Source: Panopea generosa (lineage: Eukaryota > Mollusca > Bivalvia > Adapedonta > Hiatellidae). From it: DNA of 64,000 nt. The DNA is taken from the NCBI GenBank assembly GCA_029582155.1, contig CM055901.1:40290616-40354615 (forward strand). Reading direction: 5' to 3'. The stretch's first letter is position 1; the number at the start of each line of letters is the position of its first letter. Below are positions 47,321 through 57,715 of this stretch, piece after piece. The position numbers and the translations under genes were made by a program. The notes below the pieces were generated by a model, which was not told the origin of the DNA, searched no databases, and was given only the letters and a program-made list of their open reading frames with translations.

Positions 47321-48460
47321 TAGTAGGTAAAATCACAGTAATAAAAACATTTGCATTACCAAAACTAATCTTCCCATTAACAGTGCTTGAATCACCTAAC
47401 ATAAACACTATAAACTTAATCAAATATAAAATGTTCGAATTTCTGTGGGAGGGGAAACCAGACAAAGTAAAGCTTAAAACTATTATACAAAATATTGAAA
47501 ACGGTGGTATGAAAATGATAGATATAGAACTTTTTATAAATTAAAGCAAGATGGGTTAAACGATTAACATATATAAACAATAAAGGCGCATGGAATGAAT
47601 ATTTACATGTCATCAATTGAAAAATATGGTGGAAACTTTATCTTTGAGAATAACTTTAATTGCAAAGATGGTAATTCTATGTTTAACGAAATGCCCTTTT
47701 TATGTAATATAATAGAATCATGGTCAAAAATTAATTTCAAAACTAATATTGAAGATGTTAATATAGCAAAACAATATATATGGAATAATTCTTTCATTAA
47801 AAGTAAAGGCAGTTTTTTATTTTACAAATCATGGTTACAGCTAGGAATCAAAACAATAAATGATATATATGATTCTAGACACAAGACGTTTTATACTTTT
47901 GAACGATTAAAACAATTATACAATATAAGTAATTCAGAATTTCTCAATTATTTTACTATTACTCGAAGCATACCAAAAAGATGGAAACACATTATTAAAA
48001 CAGAGAGTATAATAGAAACTGAAAAAACACCGTTATTACATCAAGTGAGGAAATGTAATTCTCCTTATAGAATGTTATATAATATACAAATTCAGTTAAA
48101 TAATAACGATAATGAAATAAAACCTCGTCTAAAATAGGAAGAAATATTTAACAACCTTGACTGGGAAACCATTCACTGTCTACCTTTCAAAAGTACCATA
48201 GACACAAAACTAAGATCATTTCAATTCAAATACATTATGAGAATTTTACCTACTAACAAGTTTTTATCTAAATGTAAAATAGTTAATTCAAGTCTATGTG
48301 AATTTTGTGAGAGATATCCAGAAACTTTAGAACATTTATTTTGGGAATATCACTGTGTAAGAGCCTTTTGGACTCAGGTCCATAACTTTTGTATTTCAAA
48401 CAATCAACCTTTCAACATCTGATTTCAAAATATATCGTTCGGATTATATAACTCTTCATC
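47320..48460 (+). pseudogene. LINE ORF2: C-terminal region, left of the insert
   Basis: Pieces read KFEHFIFD-type antisense shadow on the minus strand. The real plus-strand frames carry IVGKITVIKTFALPKLIFPL and WEGKPDKVK, then a long open piece (47,595-48,137) and MRILPTNKFLSKCKIV with LCEFCERYPETLEHLFWEYH. That last motif is the Cys-rich tail typical of L1/Tx1 ORF2. Stops at 48,135 and 48,420 are in frame. The reading frame carries on in phase across the 885-bp insert to 49,346 and beyond. Confidence 0.82.
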
Positions 48461-49345
48461 TTGTGGCGGTAATGATGTAGGGAAAGTTAAGTCACATGAA
48501 TTAAGGTATTGTCTGGATCGTACATTGTTAATGATCCAACATACTTGGCCCGCTGTGACAGTAATATGGTCAGAAATATTGCCACGGAAGGTCTGGCGTT
48601 TTTCTGACAACCAGGTGGCAATGAATAGGTCAAGGAAGCGTTTAAACAGTTATGCAGCTTCAAAAGTGTTAAAGGCAGGGGGACAGTATATTAAGCATCC
48701 GGATCTTCAATCACTAAATGATGTCTTGTATAATGCTGATGGAGTGCATTTATCTCCCTTGGGTACAGATTTATTACTTAATCAGTTTGCAGCAAAGTTA
48801 GAGCTGTTCGTTAATACATTCAAAAAGTGATTCAAGGAAGTGTTAATACGTTTGTGAGATATTCTTTAGCATTTAGCAATAAGTTGTGTCAATGGCCATT
48901 GTTTGGGTTTGTTCACGGCTCTATTTCGCTGATTATTTGGCGGTAGACTCGTTTCGCAGGATTGTCAGTAGTAACTACCTGCCGAGTCCATTTGGCAGTC
49001 AGCGAAATATTAAGTGATTTAAAATAAATTTAATTTGTGTTTCCAATCGCTGTCAGCTAGAATTGTTTTCATTCATTTTAATTTCTCGTTTCATGTGAAA
49101 TGAAACGGAAAAGAACATGTACAATTTATATGTGAAATACTTGCCCCATGAAGGGGATTTTATTTGAACTATAATATTTGCCCCATGAAGGAGAGTGTGA
49201 TTGATATGAACTATTTGCCCTTGAAGGGGATTGTATATATTTGTTGTTTAAAGGGCTGCCCATTTGTAGTTGATGGTAGCCCGATATATTGAGCCGTGGC
49301 CAAACAATGCCAAACTAAACAATAAAGTATAATTAATTTACTTAA
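48461..49345 (+). mobile_element. Ngaro 3'-end fragment (885 bp) inserted in the LINE
   Basis: This stretch is nearly identical to 51,881-52,765, with an offset of exactly 3,420 and about four substitutions seen by eye (near 48,556, 48,781, 48,870 and 49,066). It covers the second half of the SGNH domain and the whole 3' region of the Ngaro. It starts inside that gene, so it is a 5'-truncated copy. No target-site duplication flanks it, which fits the lack of such duplications in tyrosine-recombinase elements. A 7-bp match (tcttcat) precedes the left junction in both places. LINE sequence continues on both sides without loss. Confidence 0.9.
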
Positions 49346-49773
49346 CTGTATAATATTACTTGCTAAATATTTCATATTTAAGAATAAATACACGAAGACA
49401 GTTCCCAGTATTAAAGCATTCATACCAAACAAATAGAAAAACTTATAGCAATAAACAAAAACAAACTTAGGTCACATGAAAATAAATGGGGAAAAATGTA
49501 AACTATAATAACGAAAACTATACTGCATACAGCTTCTCATCTTCTCAACTGTAAATTTCTACTTGCCTTACTTTTGCTCTTCCTCTACTCTCTTTTATTT
49601 TTTTTTATATTCACCCTTCAAATATTACTTGTAAGACATTGTATGCATGTTATGTTATCTAAACGTATCATGTTATGTGTTAAAAAAATTATATAGCTTG
49701 TATTGATACATGAACAGTTTTTGTATAACATTGTATTATGTCTTACATGGAATAAAGGATATTCATCACAAAA
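49346..49773 (+). pseudogene. End of LINE ORF2 and LINE 3' UTR
   Basis: The ORF2 frame resumes as IILLAKYFIFKNKYTKTVPS, typical of the last ~40 residues of these ORF2s, and ends in tag codons near 49,430. A 3' UTR follows with a sequence related to agcttgtattgataca, then aataaagg and an A-rich end at 49,773. Confidence 0.75.
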
Positions 49774-49790
49774 AAGTGTCTTCCAATGGG
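49774..49790 (+). repeat. Target-site duplication, right copy
   Basis: The second copy of aagtgtcttccaatggg, immediately after the LINE A-rich end. Confidence 0.92.
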
Positions 49791-50700
49791 ATGCAGCATA
49801 GTCTGCAATTTGTTTGAAACCTTTTCCACATTTATTCATTGGCTGATAGCATTCACAACAGGATTTAAAAGCCTTGATCATTTCTTAGATGATTTTATAT
49901 TTGCAGTAAAAAATGGTACTTCTCAGTGTAGCGATTTGGTTAATTGTTTTGAGAAAGTATGTGACAGTTTGAATATTCCATTAGCTGAGGACAAATCAGT
50001 AGCCCCAACAACTGTCATGTTTTTTCTAAGTTTGGAGCTCGATTCGGTCAATATGCTTATTAGCATTCCTCAGCATAAGGTAGATGCACTTAAGACCATT
50101 CTGACACAATTACTTAAACGTAAGAAAGTATCTTTAAAAGAATTATTGGTAGGCATGTTAAATTTCTTTGGGAAAGCCATTAGATCCAGTAGAGCATTTT
50201 TACGTCGCTTCTACGATATAATGTCTGAATTGAAAAAGCCACACCATAGGCTTAGAGTTTCATTAGGTCTGCGGGAAAACTTGATGTTATGGGTGGTTTT
50301 CTTGGAAGATTTTAATGGTTCAGTTTATATTCCTGAGCAAGTATGGTACACTACAAATACGTTCGACTTGTTTACGGATAGTGCTGGATCTGCAAATTTG
50401 GGGTGTGGTTGCTATTCTGCAGGGAAATGGTGCTATTTCGGATGGCCTGCTGACTGGTTAGGTAGTGCATTATTATCAGACATAACATTTTTAGAAATGG
50501 TCCCAGTGTTGCTTGCAATAATGCTTTGGGGTGGTGACTTAGGCAACCGGAAAATAATACTGCATGTGGATAATGAGGCACTGGTTACTATTTTGAACAA
50601 ACAATCTAGTAAATCAAAACGTGTAATGGTTTTGTTAAGAAAATTCATATTATCTGCTATGAAACATAATATTGTATTGTGAAATTCCTCAGACATTTCT
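49774..50700 (+). pseudogene. Ngaro reverse transcriptase (rest) and RNase H
   Basis: The open piece (49,786-50,682) reads SIVCNLFETFSTFIHW and DHFLDDFIFA, which carries the RT catalytic DD. It then reads AEDKSVAPTTVMFFLSLELD and continues into an RNase H part with DLFTDSAGSANLG, FLEMVPVLLAI and LHVDNEALVTIL, which provide the D-E-D catalytic residues. RNase H removes RNA from the hybrid. The first codons continue Ngaro coding sequence after the right copy of the target-site duplication. Confidence 0.88.
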
Positions 50701-51625
50701 CTCTTTGATTTACAAAGCGAAGCAAACAGACTGTTAAGTGCGTCGCAAGCTATTAACACTACAAATGCGTATAGAGTTGGTGTGGATCAGTTTATGGACC
50801 ATGTCATACGAATTATTGCTTGCATGGCACTTAGGGGACTGAATTTGCAACTGCTAGGTTGTATACCAATGCGATAAATTTCCAATGTAAAATGAAAGTC
50901 GTTGAAGATATAACTAAGCATTTTTTAGCTGGGAAGGTTCTTGAAGGTTTTAAGAGATATGTGAGAGGTAATTCTGATACCCGGTTGCCTATTACTCCAG
51001 ATATTTTATTAAAGATGTTATTAAAATTACTAATGATCTGTTCATGTCTTTACGAGTCAAAACTTTTTACGGCTGCATTTACATTAGCATTTATTTTTTA
51101 TTTTTTAGGGTTGGTGAGTTGACATTTTCTGCATGTCAATCTGTTGGCAATATTTTATCGGTTAATGATGTTAATATGAATAAAGCTGAGGGGGAAATGG
51201 TTGTTACTATCAGGTATCTAAAACTGATCAAATAGGGAAGACCGCTTTCATAAAAATTAGGAAGGTTTGCGGTCCAATTTGCCCTTTCGTGAGTATGCAA
51301 TTATACTTGAAAGTTAGACCTTGCTGCCAAGGTCCCTTGTTATGTCATTTCAATAAAGCTCCATTAACAAGGTATCAGTTTTCAGCATTGCTTAAGAAGG
51401 CCATTAGTATGCAGGGTATGGAGTATAAAAGATACAGGTCCCATTCATTTCGAATCGGTGCTGCTACAGCGGCAGCTAACAGTGGCTGGACCGCCGAGCA
51501 AATTAAAATGGCTGGAAGATGGAGTTCAGAGGCGTACCTGTCTTATGTTCGTCCATCTAATTTATTATGCCAATGCTCATTAAATAAATTAAAGTTTATG
51601 AACAAGTCGGTTTTATTACAACAAT
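50700..51625 (+). pseudogene. Ngaro tyrosine recombinase
   Basis: The N-terminal core-binding part lies at 50,859-51,122 (KVLEGFKRYVRGNSDTRLPI). The catalytic part continues with VGELTFSACQS (first Arg region is weak here) and ends in SHSFRIGAATAAANSGW (H-x-x-R), KMAGRWSSEAYLSYVRPSNL (H/W and the Tyr nucleophile). The enzyme joins circular element DNA to the target, which is why these elements lack target-site duplications. Broken fossil. Confidence 0.85.
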
Positions 51626-51639
51626 GGCTGAAAATTGTA

Positions 51640-52250
51640 CATATTCTAACAAGAATATAAATATTTTTGATCCCGTCCTTGTGTGGTGTGTTGGATCATC
51701 AATTGTGAAGAGAGCTTTTGTGGCGGCACGTCAACGCACTGGTGGAGTACATTTAGGCCTCAGTAGACTAAACGTCCAGCTTTGGTGGCAGGGGTATAGT
51801 GGTCTGTGTCTGATTAACATTCAAAGGAAAGTGCAGTCATTGTCAAAATGAGGCGAAAAACCTGACTTAATCATTCTTCATTGTGGCGGTAATGATGTAG
51901 GGAAAGTTAAGTCACATGAATTAAGGTATTGTCTGGATCGTACATTGTTAATGATCCAACATACTTGGCCCGCTGTTACAGTAATATGGTCAGAAATATT
52001 GCCACGGAAGGTCTGGCGTTTTTCTGACAACCAGGTGGCAATGAATAGGTCAAGGAAGCGTTTAAACAGTTATGCAGCTTCAAAAGTGTTAAAGGCAGGG
52101 GGACAGTATATTAAGCATCCGGATCTTCAATCACTAAATGATGTCTTGTATAATGCTGATGGAGTGCATTTATCTCCCTTGGGTACAGATTTATTACTTA
52201 TTCAGTTTGCAGCAAAGTTAGAGCTGTTCGTTAATACATTCAAAAAGTGA
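51640..52250 (+). pseudogene. Ngaro SGNH/GDSL-like hydrolase
   Basis: The piece at 51,624-51,851 reads FDPVLVWCVGSSIVKRAF, whose GSS is the block I Ser region. A further piece from 51,852 contains LIILHCGGNDVG (block III, Asn), and 51,945-52,250 ends with NADGVHLSPLGTDLL (block V, D-x-x-H). SGNH hydrolases act on esters and have been described in Ngaro elements. Its function there is not known. Confidence 0.8.
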
Positions 52251-52765
52251 TTCAAGGAAGTGTTAATACGTTTGTGAGATATTCTTTAGTATTTAGCAAT
52301 AAGTTGTGTCAATGGCCATTGTTTGGGTTTGTTCACGGCTCTATTTCGCTGATTATTTGGCGGTAGACTCGTTTCGCAGGATTGTCAGTAGTAACTACCT
52401 GCCGAGTCCATTTGGCAGTCAGCGAAATATTAAGTGATTTAAAATAAATTTAATTTGTGTTTCCAATCGCTGTCAGCTAGAATTGGTTTCATTCATTTTA
52501 ATTTCTCGTTTCATGTGAAATGAAACGGAAAAGAACATGTACAATTTATATGTGAAATACTTGCCCCATGAAGGGGATTTTATTTGAACTATAATATTTG
52601 CCCCATGAAGGAGAGTGTGATTGATATGAACTATTTGCCCTTGAAGGGGATTGTATATATTTGTTGTTTAAAGGGCTGCCCATTTGTAGTTGATGGTAGC
52701 CCGATATATTGAGCCGTGGCCAAACAATGCCAAACTAAACAATAAAGTATAATTAATTTACTTAA
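52251..52765 (+). other. Ngaro 3' region with stem-loop, 37-bp repeats and polyA signal
   Basis: Contains a nested stem-loop at 52,343-52,428, a short palindrome (cgtttcat and atgaaacg, about 52,508-52,528), three ttgcccc-type units spaced about 37 bp (52,561, 52,598, 52,635), a gggct...agccc hairpin near 52,673-52,702, and aataaag at 52,741. The shared sequence of both copies stops at cttaa (52,765), about 20 bp after aataaa, where a transcript would end. The same features occur in the copy inside the LINE. Confidence 0.7.
52343..52428 (+). other. Nested stem-loop in the Ngaro 3' region (second copy 48,923-49,008)
   Basis: Three stems nest: atttcgctga (52,343-52,352) with tcagcgaaat (52,419-52,428), ten pairs; gactcg (52,366-52,371) with cgagtc (52,403-52,408), six pairs; and gcagg (52,376-52,380) with cctgc (52,398-52,402), five pairs, closing a ~17-base loop. 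The two inner right arms are contiguous. Possible roles are a recombination site or an RNA signal. Confidence 0.75.
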
Positions 52766-53004
52766 TCTTTTGTTATGCATTCTCCAATAACAGGTATCTT
52801 ATTATTGATTTGGGGGTTTGCAGGCTTAAATGCATATGTTAAAACTTGATCCAACCTAGGCACGATTTACCTACTTTACCTATATCAAAATGCAGTGACC
52901 TGTATCTTATTTGCATCCAAATTTGAATCGACTGCAGGCCAGATAAACCGACGAAAACGATATCAAAACAAAACAATCATCGTGAATTTTACTGAATACT
53001 CATT

Positions 53005-54030
53005 ATGAGTAGGGTAAAATTGCAGAAAATGTTATCATTGTCAGTAGATTTTGACTTCCTACATGAGATAGAAAAGTCCTCGACGCGCCTCTGGCCAAAG
53101 TATAAACAGTTGAAAACTAAACCACCTTACTCAAAAGTACATATCGTGTATCCTGCTAGATTAATAATAGACGGTAGGTTGGTGTGCGACGGATTACCCG
53201 ATTGGAATACATACATGAAGGCCAGCAGGCTATCACAGTTAGGCCTGCTGAAAATTACAATCAACACTTGCAGCCGGTGTACGATACCCATCAAATCAGA
53301 AATCAACAGTGAATACACAGGCTCAACTAATACTTATAAGTATACAAAATGGGCACAATATCCATTATATGCCAACCAACCAACGGTATAACTCGCTACA
53401 TTGTAGGTACAAGCAAGTTCAATTTCCAACAACAGTTCTACTGTGCAACCGTCAGTCACAAGCTTGTCATTACATGCAAACTGCTGATGTACAGTCTGCA
53501 CAGACACAGGTCCGAACATCTCGTGTAACCTACTATTAAGCCCATTGCGACGTCACCTGTTGCAAAATGGAGCCTCAAACCCACCAGTGTTTACACACAC
53601 AGAGTCTGTATTGAATACTGTTGGTATACGGAACACTCGAATTGAATTCACCAATCCTCCTGCGGAATCACTACTACAAATGACACTTGCCCAGATCGAC
53701 CAGGCTTAAATTCCCAGTTTGTTGATTCTATACAGGCAAGTAACTGTGCAAGTACAGATAAGGTCACCCTTCGCCTACGTCTTATGCCAAACCATCACTT
53801 AAAACCAGACTGCACATACAACCCACACAGTTACTAGTATACGAGACACGCTCCACACGGGTATTATACCTGGGCAGAATTTGCCAGAAAGCACACTACA
53901 CTACAGGTATAATCCATTTTTACAGCACTACACACTTTAAACAACACAATGGCTGAAATTTCACCTGAGGGAGGGCGTGCAAGAAATGTTCGTGCCACAT
54001 CTCGTTTAGACTGGCTGGCGTTCGCAACCT
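53005..54030 (+). pseudogene. Degenerate retroelement-type ORF (unassigned)
   Basis: The 128-residue open piece (53,005-53,391) reads SSTRLWPKYKQLKTKPPYSK and VHIVYPARLIIDGRLVCDGL. That SRLWPxYK / YPA-L-I-DG pattern recurs in proteins encoded by many mollusc retroelements (from memory). A Cys pair sits at TCSRC. Later frames to about 54,030 hold Pro/Thr/Gln-rich pieces with stops. It starts about 240 bp after the Ngaro end. It may be a LINE ORF1 or a separate repeat family. Confidence 0.45.
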
Positions 54031-56570
54031 GCCATTCCATATAGAAAACGGAGAGTCAGCACAACATGTGGCAAAATCGGGGTTTACCCATTACTATAAA
54101 CTGTGTGTAATGAAAGGTAGACGGAAAAGGGGATCGGATATATTGACATCTGAATATTCATTAGTTTTCAATAAGGTAAATTTGTCCCGCCTCCAAGTCA
54201 CATGATGTCTATTTTTTAACCGCTTACTTTATCGAGCAGCATAAAATATATAATACACCAATATATGCAATTAAATCAGCATTTGTAATTGTTAAGTTAT
54301 GTAAATTGTAAATAAAATGACTGAAATACAATAATCTTGACTGGTTTGTGATTGTCGAACAGCATATTGCCATATCAGAATGTTTCATATTTTGCAGAAA
54401 TAGTATATACATTGTACAGAACTAAAACCCCTTTACATTATTTATTTAAATGTTCCTCGTTTGCTTGTAGTATGTACTCGTATTAAGTGTATATAGTTGG
54501 CAACAAAAGAGGGATAGCTTTGTCATTCGCTTTTAGTCAATGCTATGTCACCGCCCTCGCAGTTTAAATGACAATCTGCTTGATCCCTTTTTTTCTATAT
54601 GATCCCTTTTTTCGCACTATTTATAAAATTATTAGGGATGATTTAATTTCAGAATTTTTAAGTTGTTTTTTCCTATTTATTTCTGTCACCATGCGAATTG
54701 GAGAGAGAAAGAATATGATTTATTTTATTTATACATTATTTCGACATATGATATATGAAACAAATAAAAAAAAACACCAATGTTGTCTTTCTCGAATAAC
54801 ATTTTGGAAGAAGAGGCCTATTTGATGAAGAGTTTTTAATTTCTAGATGTTATTCTTTTAAGGGTATGAAAAAATAGTGGTTTCTGTTGTGAACAATTGT
54901 ATTCAACAGAGTATTATTGACTTTGTCGGTGTACGGAAACAATAATAGAGATATCTAAGATAAAATCAACAATTTGACATACCCTTAGGTATATTAAGTG
55001 TATTTAGAATGGTGTAAGTTTATTTTTTAAGGGACAAAAGGCAATTGTTACAATTAATGTTACATTTATTCAGGTTGTTTCTTAACCTTTACATCTATTA
55101 TCGTCTCTCTTTATACAGACAAAGTTATTGTTTGATTTTAAGGTGTGAATATGACATCAAAGACTCCCTTCTCATCAAGGTGTAAGAACATATGTCAAAT
55201 GAGAAGAGATAATTAAGATTGATTAATCTTACTACGAAAATAATCTAATTTCCTGCTTTGAACATATTGAGTTAATTGAAATAGTTGGCATATTTGAATT
55301 TTTAATCCGTTCACACTTTTGCTAATTAAAAAATAAATATTTACATCATGCGCACAAACACAATCATTTTGATATTAAACATGGTTACAATGTTTTTTGA
55401 AAGAAACGAAAATATGTGAAAGTCAAATCGTCCAAATTTGCTTCATGATATATCTACAAATGTATATACAATCTCATAGTTTTGTAACAATATAGGCTGT
55501 GAGCTAAGACCCAAAATTTAACAAATTAGTACCAACCAGACTGGCAATTCTTATACAATTTTTTTAATAGATACATGTCTGTTGTGTATAAAAAAGTCAA
55601 GGGGCCACCTCTGAGGCACATCTTAGCTGCTGATTTAGTGTGTTTCTATGGTAACTGTAACTTCATTCAAATCATTACAAATAATATCTTATTTTTTGGT
55701 ATACAAAACAGTTGCATTAGTATAGTGATAATTGTTATATGTGTTATCAATGATTTTTAAATAAGAGCAGACGTGTTCCTCTGATAAGAAATACCGTTTA
55801 ACCAATTATTTTGTAATCATTTTGTATATTTTACGTTACAATTACATTTGACGTTACTTTTTGGAAGTAATATTGATTTTCAATATTGATTTTGAAATCC
55901 CTTCTTAGATTTGTTTATAAAATATTAATTTAACATAAACAAAAAGTCATAATCAAACACAACTGTATCAAATATTTACGTTATATTCGTCTGATAAAAA
56001 TAGTTATATAATCGTTCAAAAAATTGTCTCAAATTATCAGATCAGATAAAATTCCTGCAGGTTTTGATTCATAATTACACCTATGGTTTCTCCTTGTCCT
56101 AATGCTGTTATATAATGTTCTGTTGACACATGTTAGTATAATGCAAACACATTTGTATAACTTTATATAACACAAAATACGTTACCAAAATGTAAAATGT
56201 AACATTTATGAGTAATTATTAAGGCAAATTGGTCATATGAACTGCTATTTAAATCTTACAAGCCTGCTAATGACTTCTATATTACACAATAAGTATAATG
56301 ATACATAGAGGTACACTAGCAATAAAGAAAATGTTTTTTAGAAAATTTTTACATAAAATAAACGTTTGTTTCAAGCAAAGCTGTACTCTTAAGTAACATA
56401 ATGTTGTACTTTATAAAACACTATTAACACAACACAGTGAATTTCTGGAAAAAAAATTTTTTTTTCATCATGAACTTAAATGTTATAAACTTGATACTTT
56501 TGAATAATTATAACTATTATTAAGTTAAATTCAAAATTACAGCTCAAATAGTTCGTAAAATACTGAGATA
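54031..56570. other. AT-rich intergenic DNA, no gene recognised
   Basis: About 2.5 kb with only short open frames (62-85 residues) lacking any motif. No repeat array or element end could be supported. Confidence 0.5.
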
Positions 56571-56589
56571 AATGGAATTAAAGTAGTAA

Positions 56590-56785
56590 AAAAACCACCC
56601 TTTCCAATTGGAATTCTTATATTCCAATTGGCATTAGTTTCCAATGGGAAATAACGATTTCCAAGCGGTCAATTCCAAATAGAAACACAAGTTTCCAATG
56701 GGAAGATAAAGGGTCCAATTGGAAGATTCTTTTTATAGATTTCATAAATAGAATCGTCCAATTGGATTGTTAAATTCCAATTCTG
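56590..56785. repeat. Cluster of CCAATTGG palindromes, left
   Basis: At least eight ttccaattgga or ttccaatgggaa motifs within 200 bp, in both orientations since ccaattgg is its own reverse complement. A similar cluster lies at 62,175-62,325. Confidence 0.85.
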
Positions 56786-56814
56786 TTTATAGATCAAATA
56801 TTTTGTATACGAGT

Positions 56815-57050
56815 AGAGAAGGAGCGTGTGTATGTGTGTGTGTGAATGTGGGCATGCAGCGTTGGTGCTTGTGTAAGTACGTTTGTGTGTCCGTCAGTGT
56901 GTGAGTGAAGCGTACGTGCGTTTGAACGTTTCTATATGCAGCATGCGCGTGAATGCATGTGCGTGCATACAAGTGCATTAAAACTAGAAGTAGTATTGAC
57001 AGTAGCAAACACCAAATAAGCATTTATATGTGTGCGTGCGTGTAGTTTAC
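56815..57050 (+). repeat. GT-rich region
   Basis: Degenerate tgtgtgtg and gtgcgtgc runs precede the AGT array. Frames here (His/Thr-rich on the minus strand) are artefacts. Confidence 0.8.
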
Positions 57051-57059
57051 TCAGTTGCA

Positions 57060-57344
57060 GAAAAAGCAGCAGTAACAGCAGCAGCAGCAGTAGTAATAGT
57101 CGTAGTAGTAGTAGTAGTAGTAGCAGCAGCAGCAGCAGTACTAGTTGTTGTAGTAATAGTGGTAGCAGTAGTAGTAGTAGTAGTAGGGATGGTGGTGGTA
57201 ATAGTAGAAGTGGTGGTGGTGTAGGTAGTGGTTGTAGCAGTAAAAGTAGAAGCGATGGTGGTGAAGGTAGTAGTAGTAGTAGTGGTGGTGGTAGAAGGAG
57301 TAGTAGTAGAAGTGACGGTGGTGATGATAGTAGTAGTAGTAGTT

Positions 57345-57385
<41 letters not shown>

Positions 57386-57614
57386 GGTGGTATAAGTAAT
57401 AGTAGTAGTAGTAGTAGTAGTAGTAGTAATAGTAGTAGTAGTAGTAGTAGTAGTGACGGTGGTGATTGTATTAGTAGTCGAAGTAGTGGTGGTGGTAGTA
57501 GTAGTAGTAGTTGTAGTTGTAGTAGTAGTAATAGTAGTATTAATAGTAGCAGTAGTAGTGATGGTGGTAGTTGTTGTAGAGTGGTGGTGTTGGTGGTGGT
57601 TGTGGTGGTAGTAA

Positions 57615-57682
<68 letters not shown>

Positions 57683-57715
57683 CTAGTAGTAGTACTAGTA
57701 GTAGTAGTAATAGTA
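57060..57715 (+). repeat. AGT/AGC trinucleotide array, ~650 bp
   Basis: Long tagtagtag runs interrupted by ggtggt and tagcagcag. The plus-strand frames give poly-Ser or poly-Val, which is only the repeat read in different phases. Confidence 0.97.

Larger units (their letters stand above)
43133..49773 (+). mobile_element. L1/Tx1-like LINE inserted in the Ngaro RT, itself interrupted
   Basis: The insertion is bounded by a perfect 17-bp target-site duplication and measures 6,641 bp, of which 885 bp (48,461-49,345) is foreign. The LINE itself is thus about 5.76 kb, near full length. It has a 1.8-kb 5' region without a recognisable ORF1, an ORF2 with endonuclease, RT and C-terminal region (44,936-48,460, continuing at 49,346), and a 3' end with aataaagg and an A-rich tail (ending cacaaaa). 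About eight stops or frame changes make ORF2 inactive. The style (WRPISLLNVDYK, GVRQGCPLSP) fits L1/Tx1. Confidence 0.9.
41640..52765 (+). mobile_element. Ngaro/DIRS-type tyrosine-recombinase retrotransposon, split by a LINE
   Basis: A fossil retroelement. The parts run left to right: Gag-like gene with zinc knuckles (41,686-42,590), reverse transcriptase start (42,606-43,132), a LINE insertion (43,133-49,773), rest of RT and RNase H (49,774-50,700), tyrosine recombinase (50,700-51,620), SGNH hydrolase (51,640-52,250) and a 3' region (52,250-52,765). The order and the added SGNH domain fit the Ngaro group. The left end is approximate. The 3' limit is where similarity to the second 3' copy stops. 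It is broken, with roughly five to ten breaks besides the LINE. Confidence 0.85.

Noticed and set aside
48425-48610. Minus frame at the LINE-Ngaro junction
   Set aside because: Antisense shadow crossing the 885-bp insert boundary.
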